Shown piece by piece: positions 24,160-33,700 of a stretch of DNA of 64,000 bases (its first letter is position 1; each line of letters starts with the position of its first letter). The stretch is from contig NZ_CP067412.1 of NCBI RefSeq assembly GCF_023375815.1, positions 6,386,001 through 6,450,000 of the forward strand. The letters are read 5' to 3'. The notes beneath the pieces are model-generated. The model had not been told where the DNA came from. It was given only the letters and a program-made list of their open reading frames with translations, and ran no database searches. Source of the stretch: Pseudomonas sp. HS6. GTDB lineage: Bacteria; Pseudomonadota; Gammaproteobacteria; Pseudomonadales; Pseudomonadaceae. The position numbers were made by a program, and so were the translations under genes.

Positions 24160-26088
24160 ATGCCGGTGACTCAAAACCAGATCGACTCTGTAGATCCCGA
24201 ACTGGAAAAACCCAGGGTTCCGATCATTCTGAAGGATGAGAACGGCGATGAAAGCCCCGATGGGCTGCTGCCGCGCAGTGCTTTAAGCGATGATCTGCAG
24301 GTGATTGTCCCCGACTGGATACCGCCCCCCTTCGCTGATCCTATCCCTTACATCATTACCATCAGTTGGGTGCTGGAGGGCGGCCCGTTCACTCCGGTGT
24401 ACAAAGAGACATTCGATACGCCGGGTGAGAAGGTCTTGAAAGTCCCGCGGGACAAGCTGGCGCATGGCATTTACGCCTTGTCCTACGAGTTGAATTACGG
24501 TGGGAACAAGCAATATTCCTTTGATACTCGAGTGACGGTCGATCGGCTGCCCCCGGATGATGGGCAGAGCCCCAGAGCCCTGATATTGCTGAACGTTCCC
24601 GGTAACGTCATTACCGACGACTATCTCACGCGTTTTGGCGAGGTCAGGTTTCAAGTCCCGTTTTATGTGGATGCCAGGGCACGGGACCGTGCGATCTATT
24701 TCCTGACCGACAACGACAACCCGCCGGACTTAGAGCAGGAAATTCGCGAGCAAGCGTTCAGCCAGCAGGACATTGATCAGAGACTGCTGTTTATTACGAT
24801 CTATGAAGCAGACATTCGGGCCAGAGGGCACGGCCCACGTTATTTTTATTACAGGCTGCGTGACTGGGCCGGCAACATCGGGCCGCGCTCCACGCTGTTG
24901 CCGGTGCTTGTCGATCTGAGACCCGGGCCCGGCAACCTCAAGCCGCCTCGTGTGCCTTTGTCGATCCGGGGATTGATCGACCGCGAGCATGCCCGCGAAG
25001 GGGCCACGAACCAGAAGGCTGTTACGGTTGAAATCGACCCTTATGACAATCCGGATGCTTCCGACAAACTTCTGATCCGGTGGAACGGTCATGATCTTGC
25101 ACCGCTCGATGTCGATCCTGCGGCATTTCCACTCACCGCGACCGTGCCCTGGCCAACGCTGACGGCTGACGGGCTCGGGCCCATGGACGCGCATGTCGAC
25201 TACCGCGTCAGCCGGGGCGGGATACCGACGCCGCCGTCACCTGAAACAACCGTGCCCTACAACTTTACAGTCGCGGGTCAAGACCATCCCGACGCACCTG
25301 CACTGTTGAACACCAGGCTGGCTAAGGTCGAGATTTACGGCGCCGTTTCCAAAGAGCTGAACAAGCTGCTGCCCGATGACTACGAATTGCCCGCCGAAGG
25401 TCAACTGGCGCTTCATGACAATCCCGTACCGGGGGAAAAAGTCTTTCTGTATTGGGGAGCCATCGGCACACCCGTCGCGGAGTATGAAGTTCAGCCCGGG
25501 GACACGGCAGGGAAGATCATTTTCTTCAGCATCCCCTGGGCGTTTATCGACCTGGACAAGGAAAACCCCGTACTACCCGTGCGCTACGTCACCGATAACG
25601 GTGTGAATCAGCAGTTGGCCCCGACGACCCTGGTGAACGTGGCAATCATCATCATCAGGAATCTGCCCGAGCCGACCTTCCCCGATGGCGGGCGGGAAGG
25701 GGTACTCAATTGCTGCGCCAACCCGCGGTTGTGGGTGCATGTAAAGGTCCATGTCAAAGGGAATGCCGAATTCGACAAGGACGACATTGTCGAGCTGCGT
25801 TGGCAAGGGTGTCTGGGCCCTAATGGAACTTCCCCTATTCCGGGCGTCGTGGACTCTTTCGAAACGACGCTGAGTTTTGATCAGGCACGCAATGGATTTG
25901 ACGTGCTGGTGACCGACTATGAAAAGTTGATTGCGCCCATGGTCAATAACGGATCGGCGCTTTGTCGTTACTTTTTGAGAAAGAGTAATGGCGGGCGGGG
26001 AGAGTCGAGGCCGGATTTCGTGGTCATCAATAGAACCATGCCCAGCGGGGAAGTCTGTGGGCCGGATAAGGATCTTTGTGATCAGTGA
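24160..26088 (+). CDS. Signal-less Ig-like protein, 642 aa, copy A
   Basis: A soluble beta-rich protein without a signal peptide (MPVTQNQIDSVDPELEKP). It is built of about five Ig-like modules: first module SYELNYGGNKQYSF with VTVDRLPP; a second around residues 130-260 ending FYYRLRDWAGNIGP; later modules with LLIRWNGHDL and VFLYWGAIGTP; a C-terminal cysteine-bearing module (VLNCCANP..., ending CGPDKDLC). The layout matches the next gene module for module, and related modules occur in the two giants. The start follows GAGAGGG at 24160. It lies rightward of the divergent lux-box-like region. I do not recognise a described family and give no function. Confidence 0.83.
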   Translation: MPVTQNQIDSVDPELEKPRVPIILKDENGDESPDGLLPRSALSDDLQVIVPDWIPPPFADPIPYIITISWVLEGGPFTPVYKETFDTPGEKVLKVPRDKLAHGIYALSYELNYGGNKQYSFDTRVTVDRLPPDDGQSPRALILLNVPGNVITDDYLTRFGEVRFQVPFYVDARARDRAIYFLTDNDNPPDLEQEIREQAFSQQDIDQRLLFITIYEADIRARGHGPRYFYYRLRDWAGNIGPRSTLLPVLVDLRPGPGNLKPPRVPLSIRGLIDREHAREGATNQKAVTVEIDPYDNPDASDKLLIRWNGHDLAPLDVDPAAFPLTATVPWPTLTADGLGPMDAHVDYRVSRGGIPTPPSPETTVPYNFTVAGQDHPDAPALLNTRLAKVEIYGAVSKELNKLLPDDYELPAEGQLALHDNPVPGEKVFLYWGAIGTPVAEYEVQPGDTAGKIIFFSIPWAFIDLDKENPVLPVRYVTDNGVNQQLAPTTLVNVAIIIIRNLPEPTFPDGGREGVLNCCANPRLWVHVKVHVKGNAEFDKDDIVELRWQGCLGPNGTSPIPGVVDSFETTLSFDQARNGFDVLVTDYEKLIAPMVNNGSALCRYFLRKSNGGRGESRPDFVVINRTMPSGEVCGPDKDLCDQ

Positions 26089-26254
26089 TTTCGCCGAAGG
26101 ACAGGTGTTTCAGGAAGTTGGTGCGTGTAATAACTGCTGATGCGCACAGTCGTGCCAATGCAGTGTTTTTTGATTTGCGGTTGGTTCCAGGTGTTCTGAC
26201 ACGGGGCTGTAATTCCCTTTGTCATTTAATCAAGTCATTGAAAGGATGAACAAG

Positions 26255-28183
26255 ATGAGCAATGTCATTAAGTTGACCCCGGTACAAAGTCGTGAGCGTT
26301 ATTTGAGTATTCTCCGAAATGCACCGAAAGCGGACTTTGAGCCGCCTGTGCTGGATGATGACAATCCGCTGCTGCCTGATGAAAGTGACGATGATCCGAA
26401 TCAATTGCCCAAACAGTATCAAGGGTTTGCATTGAAAGTGAATGTCCTCAGGTTCGACGGGGCTGACGATGATCCTTCTGTTGACGGGTTTATAAATCTG
26501 ACTTGGGATGGCACTCAGCGAGGTCCCCGGTTTACATATAAAACCCCTCTCGATCCTGCACTTCTTGAAATTCCCATGGAGTTGCCGGCAGGTTTTACGA
26601 ATGTTTCCGGGCCTCACACGTTGAGCTATGTGCTCAATCATGGAGGGAACTCGAAACCTATTCCGGATCTGCCCATCTATATCGACACTACGCCACCTGA
26701 TGTCAGCGGTCTTGTTATTCTTCCTCCGGAGGTGGAGGCCAACGGGATTACCAAGCCTTATCTGGATGCCAACGGTTTTGTCCTGATTACCATGCCAACG
26801 GTCGCCGACAGAAAAATAGGGGACAAGTATGAATGTTTTTTTGGCTCGACATTTCCGACACCGGTACATGTAGGAGATTTTCCTGTTGTCGATCCTCTTG
26901 CTCCCGTTACCTTTAGACTGACGACCGCAATGGTCGGAACTGAAGAAGGTGTGAGAGCGATTTTTTACTATCGAACAGATCGAAAAGGAAATAGGAGCCA
27001 AAATTCGCCTTTCAAAGAAGTGAGCGTAACATTAACGGACCCTCCAGCGAATTTGGAGGATCCAAGTATTCCGCTGTTTGATAACGACACGGCACCGAAG
27101 AAGATTGACCTCGCCGACGCTCGGATGCGCCCAGGAGTAGGGATCGAAGCTGAGTACGACAATTTTGTGGACGGTGATGAACTTGAGGTCACCGTCGATG
27201 GCGTTGTAGTGCCAGCACAAAAAATCGCTGGCTTCCCTACTTATGTAGAGGTTCCTTATTCGTACTGGCATAACGGTGATCTCGGAGAAAAAACCATCGA
27301 GGTCAGCTATCGGATAAAACGTGGAACGATTCGGCATCCTGCCAGTACTCCCCCCAAAAACGACGCTGTACTAGTCGATCTGCGTCGGCCAGGGGACGGC
27401 GAAGGTCCAGATGATCCAAATCCCGATTTTCTTCCAGTCGATGTTCAAGGTGCGGGCGGCAATGCGGTAAACGTTTTGACGGAGCAGGACAAGGATCAGG
27501 ATGTTGACGTAACAGCGGCCGCTTACCCGGGTATCAAGGATAAGGATATTGCCACTCTGATCTGGAACGGGGTTGAAGTAACAGACGCTGAAGGCGGTGT
27601 TCTTCAGTTGGATGGTACGGAGACTGGCCTGGATTGGACAATTGATTGGTCAGTTGTAGATGCTGGTGGGAACGGCACTGAAGTTCCAGTGACTTATAAG
27701 GTCACCAATCCTGATGTGAACGATAACGAAGAGCGCTCAATGCCACGGGATGTAGATGTGTTCATCAGACCGGGGAGTGTGCCTCAGGCAACCTTCCAAC
27801 ATCTCGATCCGGATTTTGGTTATTTGAATTGCCGTTCATTGCAAAGCCATCCAGTGCTTATAAAATGCATCGAGGTTTTTATTCCGGGCGGAGAGCCGCA
27901 ACTGGAAGGTCAGAATTTGACTTTTACTTATCAGGGCTACAGTGATTCCGCTGGTAATACTGTGATACCGAATAATAAGGATGAAGTTACATATCAGCCG
28001 GGTTCTTCGGATGTGCAAAATGGTTTTACCATACGCTTTCCGTATCAGCAGTTTCTTAATACAGGAAATGCATGGGGGGCGGTGAGTTATAACGCCGTGA
28101 TTGATGGGCGGCCTACACCGTCAGTGCGACACTTGGTCAGGGTGCTCATGAGGAATGGTGATACGACACCTTGTAGTATTTGA
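26255..28183 (+). CDS. Signal-less Ig-like protein, 642 aa, copy B
   Basis: A paralogue of the preceding gene in tandem, also 642 residues when started at ATG 26255, where AAAGGA is at the correct 8-bp spacing (ATG 26246 lies inside that box). The N-terminal part is unrelated and acidic (VLDDDNPLLPDESDDDPN). Then come the same modules: SYVLNHGGNSKPIP with YIDTTPPD; FYYRTDRKGNRSQNSP; VSYRIKRGT; ATLIWNGVEV; and a cysteine-bearing final module (YLNCRSLQ, VLIKCIEVFI, PCSI). Composition is richer in AT than copy A. No dyad of the lux-box type was seen upstream, so it may be read through from copy A (166 bp gap) or have its own promoter. Ends in a strong terminator. Confidence 0.83.
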   Translation: MSNVIKLTPVQSRERYLSILRNAPKADFEPPVLDDDNPLLPDESDDDPNQLPKQYQGFALKVNVLRFDGADDDPSVDGFINLTWDGTQRGPRFTYKTPLDPALLEIPMELPAGFTNVSGPHTLSYVLNHGGNSKPIPDLPIYIDTTPPDVSGLVILPPEVEANGITKPYLDANGFVLITMPTVADRKIGDKYECFFGSTFPTPVHVGDFPVVDPLAPVTFRLTTAMVGTEEGVRAIFYYRTDRKGNRSQNSPFKEVSVTLTDPPANLEDPSIPLFDNDTAPKKIDLADARMRPGVGIEAEYDNFVDGDELEVTVDGVVVPAQKIAGFPTYVEVPYSYWHNGDLGEKTIEVSYRIKRGTIRHPASTPPKNDAVLVDLRRPGDGEGPDDPNPDFLPVDVQGAGGNAVNVLTEQDKDQDVDVTAAAYPGIKDKDIATLIWNGVEVTDAEGGVLQLDGTETGLDWTIDWSVVDAGGNGTEVPVTYKVTNPDVNDNEERSMPRDVDVFIRPGSVPQATFQHLDPDFGYLNCRSLQSHPVLIKCIEVFIPGGEPQLEGQNLTFTYQGYSDSAGNTVIPNNKDEVTYQPGSSDVQNGFTIRFPYQQFLNTGNAWGAVSYNAVIDGRPTPSVRHLVRVLMRNGDTTPCSI

Positions 28184-28191
28184 AAGAAAAA

Positions 28192-28221
28192 AACGGGAGG
28201 TTGTTGCCTCCCGTTTTTTTA
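28192..28221 (+). terminator. Terminator after copy B
   Basis: The stem AACGGGAGG / CCTCCCGTT has a six-base loop, followed by seven T residues. Confidence 0.93.
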
Positions 28222-28367
28222 TAAAATCAGTGTCAGGGATTTTTCTTCCTTGTTTATCGGACTTGCCCTACATTTTTTTGTGAGGAATCCGATTAGTTTC
28301 CGCGCTCTATTTCTTTGCGCAAATGCATTTCGCACTCTTGCACAGGCATATCAGAGGTGGGTAAGTC

Positions 28368-30656
28368 ATGAGAATATTTGGCGGGCGGCTTGAACGTCTT
28401 TCTGTAAAAAACGTGTTGAGCGTTCTGATGGTCATGCCAGCCATTTCCAGCGGCGGCATATTGGCAGCCACCATTGTCGATAACGCGACGCTGGATATCG
28501 ATTCGACGACAACGCCGATCGATTATCTGGTGCGTAACAACGCAGTATTGAATGTCAATGGCGCCACCACCCAGTCAATTACCGTCCAATCCGGATCGAC
28601 GCTGACCATCAATGGCGCCACGGTCGTCAGCAATCCCGGCGTCGAAGGCATTATGGTCACCAGCAGCCGAGGCACCATCAACCAGGCCAACGTGACCAGC
28701 GACGACATCGGTCTGGCCGTCAACCGTTCTTCGATTGCCGCTGGCGGCTCCACTGTGGATGTTTCCAACAGTCAAATTCGCGGTGACGTCTTTGGCGCAC
28801 AGGTCACCGGGTTGAGCACTTTGTCGTTGGTCAATACGCAAGTGACTGGCGCGGGTACGAGCGGCATCGGCGTGAACATTCTGGGAGGGCAGGTGAATGC
28901 CTCCGCCGGGACACAGATCACCGGACAGACCACAGGCGTGCGCATGGTCAACGATACGGCCAATATCGGCGCTCGTGCGCTCACTCTGGATAACTCCACT
29001 GTTCAAGGCGTCAACGGTTCTGCGGTTCTGGTTGATCGCGGGACCAATGCCACCATCAACCTGTCGAACGGCGCCCGGCTGCTTGCCGGGAACAACAATC
29101 TGCTCGACGTCCAGGGCGCTTCCACCGCCGCCATGACCGTCGCCAACAGCGAGTTGCAGGGCAACATCAACATCGCCGGCAACAGCACCGGCAACCTGAC
29201 CTTCGATCAAGGCCGGATGACTGGCGATGTGCTGGTCGAAAACGGCTCCACGGCCAACGTCACCCTGCAGAACAGTTCGCAGTTCACCGGCCGTCTCGAC
29301 AAGGTCAACGGCGTGACCGTCAACAGTGGTTCGATCTGGACCCTGACGGGCAACGACACCGTAGGAACGCTCGCGATGAATGGTGGGACGGTTCGCTTTG
29401 GTGCGCAGGATGTGCCGAATACCTTCTACCAGTTGAACGTCGGTACGCTCGCCGGCTCGCCGGATGGTTCCAGTACGTTCGCCATGAAGGGCAACTTCGC
29501 TACGGGGCAGCATGACTTCCTCAATGTCACCGGAGTGGCGACCGGGAACTTCGGTTTGCTGGTGGCGGCGTCCGGCCTGGATGCGGTGAATCCACAGCAA
29601 CTGACCCTGGTGCACACGGCTGCTGGCGATGCGCAATTTGCGCTGACGGGCGGGCGAGTGGATCTGGGTACCTGGTCCTATGACCTGGCCCAGCGACCGG
29701 GAGGAACGGGCGGCACTGAGTGGTTCCTCGATCCGACCACCCAGGTAATCAGTCCCGGCGCCAGTGCGGTGCTGGCCCTGTTCAACTCTCCGATCACCCT
29801 GTTGTACGGCGAAGCCAGTTCATTGCGCAGCCGCATGGGCGAGTTGCGGTTCAACGGTGGCCAACCGGGCGCCTGGGCACGCACCTATGGCAACCAGTAC
29901 AACGTGTCCGAAAGTTCTGGTGTGGCGTACAAGCAGAACCAGCAAGGGCTTTCCCTCGGAGCCGATGCCCGGGTGAATGACAGCGATGTGCTGGTGGGCG
30001 TGATGGGGGGGTACAGTCAATCGGATCTGAGTCTTGAACATGGCACCTCGGGCACGGTCAAGAGTTACTACTTCGGGCCCTACGTGACGTGGATGGACCG
30101 CGACACCGGTTACTACGTTGACGGTGTGCTGAAATTCAACCGGTTCCAGAACGAGGCCAAGGTCAGTTTGAGCGACGGCACGCGTGCCAAGGGTGATTAC
30201 GATAACTGGGGTGTCAGTGCATCGGCGGAGGTCGGTCGTCACATCAAGTTGAGCAACGATTATTTCATCGAGCCTTTCGCCCAGTTTTCGGCCGCGCAGA
30301 TCCAGGGCAAACGCTTCAGCCTGGACAACGACATGCAGGCCGATGGTGATCGCACCCGCTCATTGCTGGGCAAGGCTGGCGCCACGTTCGGGCGCAATTT
30401 CGACATTGGCAACGGTGCTGTTGCACAACCTTATGTGCGCGCGGCCATTGCTCATGAGTTTGCGAACAACAATGAGGTGAAGGTCAACAACAACGTGTTC
30501 AACAACGACCTGTCGGGTTCACGGGCGGAGTTCGGTACGGGTGTGGCGGTGGCGTTGTCGGATAAATGGCAGGTGCATGTCGATCTGGATTACGCCAATG
30601 GCAAGCATATCGAACAGCCTTGGGGGGGGAATGTGGGGCTGCGGTATAGCTGGTAA
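28368..30656 (+). CDS. Autotransporter with pertactin-like beta-helix passenger
   Basis: A 762-residue type Va autotransporter. A long signal region (MRIFGGRLERLSVKNVLSVL, then VMPAISSGGILAA) is followed by a passenger of short Asn/Thr/Gly/Val-rich rungs typical of a right-handed beta-helix (about residues 36-440). A linker follows, then a 12-strand barrel beginning near residue 490 (GELRFNGGQPGAWARTYGN) and closing with the aromatic C-terminal signal LRYSW. No RGD or protease triad is visible. The length is at the low end for the family. It is flanked by terminators on both sides, so it is transcribed on its own. It lies inside the cluster of Ig-like proteins and could be a surface partner for them, which is inference only. 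Confidence 0.9.
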   Translation: MRIFGGRLERLSVKNVLSVLMVMPAISSGGILAATIVDNATLDIDSTTTPIDYLVRNNAVLNVNGATTQSITVQSGSTLTINGATVVSNPGVEGIMVTSSRGTINQANVTSDDIGLAVNRSSIAAGGSTVDVSNSQIRGDVFGAQVTGLSTLSLVNTQVTGAGTSGIGVNILGGQVNASAGTQITGQTTGVRMVNDTANIGARALTLDNSTVQGVNGSAVLVDRGTNATINLSNGARLLAGNNNLLDVQGASTAAMTVANSELQGNINIAGNSTGNLTFDQGRMTGDVLVENGSTANVTLQNSSQFTGRLDKVNGVTVNSGSIWTLTGNDTVGTLAMNGGTVRFGAQDVPNTFYQLNVGTLAGSPDGSSTFAMKGNFATGQHDFLNVTGVATGNFGLLVAASGLDAVNPQQLTLVHTAAGDAQFALTGGRVDLGTWSYDLAQRPGGTGGTEWFLDPTTQVISPGASAVLALFNSPITLLYGEASSLRSRMGELRFNGGQPGAWARTYGNQYNVSESSGVAYKQNQQGLSLGADARVNDSDVLVGVMGGYSQSDLSLEHGTSGTVKSYYFGPYVTWMDRDTGYYVDGVLKFNRFQNEAKVSLSDGTRAKGDYDNWGVSASAEVGRHIKLSNDYFIEPFAQFSAAQIQGKRFSLDNDMQADGDRTRSLLGKAGATFGRNFDIGNGAVAQPYVRAAIAHEFANNNEVKVNNNVFNNDLSGSRAEFGTGVAVALSDKWQVHVDLDYANGKHIEQPWGGNVGLRYSW

Positions 30657-30671
30657 GTCGCTGAGTCTTTT

Positions 30672-30704
30672 AAAAGTGCCTCATGAACAATGAGGCGCTT
30701 TTTG
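30672..30704 (+). terminator. Terminator after the autotransporter
   Basis: The stem AAAAGTGCCTCA / TGAGGCGCTTTT (one G-U pair) is followed by T residues. Confidence 0.85.
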
Positions 30705-30725
30705 CGTTCTGCAATCGTAGCCGTT

Positions 30726-33700
30726 TTATCTTATGCCCACCCCGTTTGCGGTACCGTAATGTTGAACATGAGCTTCCGTTCCGGTGACGAGGTTTTTCAT
30801 GTAATAACGGATTATGGGAAACGAGGCCGCCAGATCTGTTGACCAGTAATAATAATTCCCCATGGGCCAACGGCTTCCATAAAGGTTATGGATCTCCCTG
30901 AGTTCGCCCAGGGAGGGTAATCGAGCGCCGTTGTTGGCAGCATTGTTTCTCATGGTTGTCCAGGTTCCCTGTCCGACGCCGATACAATGGATGACGCCAG
31001 TCACGCTCACGGTGTAGCTCTTTGACTGGTTGGCTGCATCTGTGACGGTAATGGTTGCAGAACCGCGACCTCTGACCGTGACCAGTCCAGATGAGCGATC
31101 AACGAAAGCCACGCTCGTGTTGCTGGAGGTATAGATATAACCGGGCTGCCCCCCGGATGCTTGGTGATGCACTGAAGTTCCCGCACCGAAAGCCGGGAGG
31201 ATTTCGGGATTGCCTGGAATCAGGTAGATCTTGCCGCTCAATGTCACCGGGCTGGTGTTGAAGTTCAGTGGAGGAATCGGCGAGATGACCCTGAACGTGC
31301 GCGCCCCCGAGAATTGCCCGGTGCTCACGGCCTTCGCCGTGATCGAGTGAGGGCCCAGCCCGACGCCCAGTGTTGTGTTCCAGGTAGCGCCTATGGCACG
31401 CACCGAGTGTTTGGGCGTGTTGTTGTCGTAGATTTGTACCTCGTGGTCGGGGGTGACATTACCTCGCAGTGTGACGGAGGTGCTTTTGGTTTCCGCACCG
31501 TTCTGCAGCTCGCTGATGCCATCGTGCACAGACGTGATCGTCACTGGGGTGTGGGCGGCAACATTGAAGTTGAACGGCTGACTTTCTACCGGATTAACGG
31601 GATAGAGCGCCTTTGCCGACAGGCTGTGTGACGTCACTCCCAACCCTGTGACAGTCGAGCGCCATTGCCGATCGGCACCGACAGTGACAGGCGGGCCGAT
31701 AGCTGTGCCTTTGTTGTAAACCTGAATCTGTTCTTTGGGCGTCGCCTGTCCCAGCAGAGCAACCGTTGAATCATAGGTGGTTCCGTTCTGATTTACCGTC
31801 CCTCTGCTGTCGGTCACCGAGGTGATGCTCGGGGAAATGAAAGCGGCAACGGTGAACACCCTCGGTGGTGCAGATACAGGTTCGCTGCCGTACTCGGCTT
31901 TGGCCGTCAGACTGTAAGTTTTTAACGTCAGATTGCCGTAGGAATATTCCCAGTCGCCGCTTGGTTTGACATCTATCGTTTCTATCGGGGTGTTTCCATC
32001 TCTAAGCGTGATCTTTTCATTGGGACTGGCTTTGCCGTGCAGGGTGACGCTCTTGTAGTAGGTCGTCCCACCCGCTTCGATGTCGCCTTTGACATCGACC
32101 ACGCGAGAAATGGTCGGTGTAACAGCTTGCTCGACGCGGAAAGGATAGGGCGGGCTCAGCTCTGGCTGAATGTCATAAAGCGCCTTGGCATTGAGTACGT
32201 AACTTTTTACCGTCAATCCGGAAAGTGTATGTCGCCAGATTCCGTTTGTGTCGACAGGGAGGTCGATGACTGGAGTCCCGCTTTGTTGAAGCTGAATCCG
32301 CTCGTTGGGTGTAGCGCTGCCTTCGATCGCGACACTGTTGTCGTAGGTGATGGAGTTGTGTGCGACCAGGCCTCTGGAGTCAATAACTTTGTTGATCTCC
32401 GGGGTTTCAGCGAACTTGACCTCGAAGGTTCTGGGATTGCTGGTCACTGGATCGGCGTCGTACAACGCCTTGGCGGTAATGCTGTAGGTTTTCTCGATCA
32501 AACCGCTGATGGTACGGGTCCATTCGCCTTTTGCATCCACGGACGCGGTGCCCAGGGATGTCGAAACTGCATCAAAAAGCTCAACCGTTTCATCGCGAGT
32601 TGCAGTGCCTTCGACGGTGACTTCCTTGTAACGGGTCTTTCCGCCTTCGGGGACATCGCCTCGGGCATCTGTCACACCAGTGATGACAGGCGTCACCCAG
32701 TCGTAACGGGTTCTGACCGTCAAGCTATATAGTGGGAAGCCGATGGCCTCATCTTCCTTCGTACTGCCGTCGAAGGCGACTTTGCAAACCACTGTTGCCT
32801 GTGTGGAGTGTCCCAGTTTCATCAACTCGGATCTGGGCAGGACTTCATTCAGTCCGCTGGCGACTTGCCCAAGAGTGATCTCGTCGCCATCGAGCATTCG
32901 GATGACGTAGTCGCCGCCCGCCGCTGTCTTGCCTTCCAGCCTCAGCCAGAGGCGTTGCTGGAGTGCAATGAACGACCATTTGAGTACAAGAGCTCTCGCA
33001 TCCCCGCTGAACGTCATCAGATCGAGAACATCAGCCACTGCCAAGGGAACTTGAGGCCGGGGCCAGTCGTTTTCAGGGTCCGGGAAGTTGGAAACATATA
33101 AGTCCAGCGACTCTGAGGGAGTGGTGAAGCCATAGCGTGAAACGTCATAGCCGACGCTTACCCGTCGGGCGATGTTGGCGCCGATCACAGGGCTGCCTAC
33201 ACGAAACGTCACGGCTCCGCTTGCATGCCCCGGCAACTCGAGATCAAGTGACGTGCCGTCACCCGGAGTGCCGATCCATCTGAGTCTGATGGTATCCAGG
33301 TCCGGCTTCATGCTTTTATAACTGACGCGCACATCGACGCCGTTGAGGCCATCCCTGGGGTTCAATACATCGTCGGGGGCTTGAACCACTTTGGGTGAGG
33401 GCAGCTCGCCGACCAGTTCACCTATCAGAAGATCGAGCGTTGCAGAATGTTCGTAGCGCTGAGTGGAGGGGCGCCACAGCGTGTATCTCACCTTGACGTA
33501 CTGCCCGATACTGCTCGTGACGTACTCCGCAGGCACTCGGAAACGCAGCGGTTTACCGGCGCTCAGCGAAGTGATGGGCACCCAGTCGCTGATGCTGCCC
33601 AATGGATGGGTCGCCTGCCAGTACCAGGTCACGATGTCGTCTTTTTGCGTCGGCGGATTCTCGATCCGTATGTGGACGACGTCGAAGACTTTGGAAGGAT

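Noticed and set aside
28368..30656. Protease activity for the autotransporter passenger
   Set aside because: No catalytic triad or subtilase motif was found; a beta-helix passenger without enzyme motif is the better reading.
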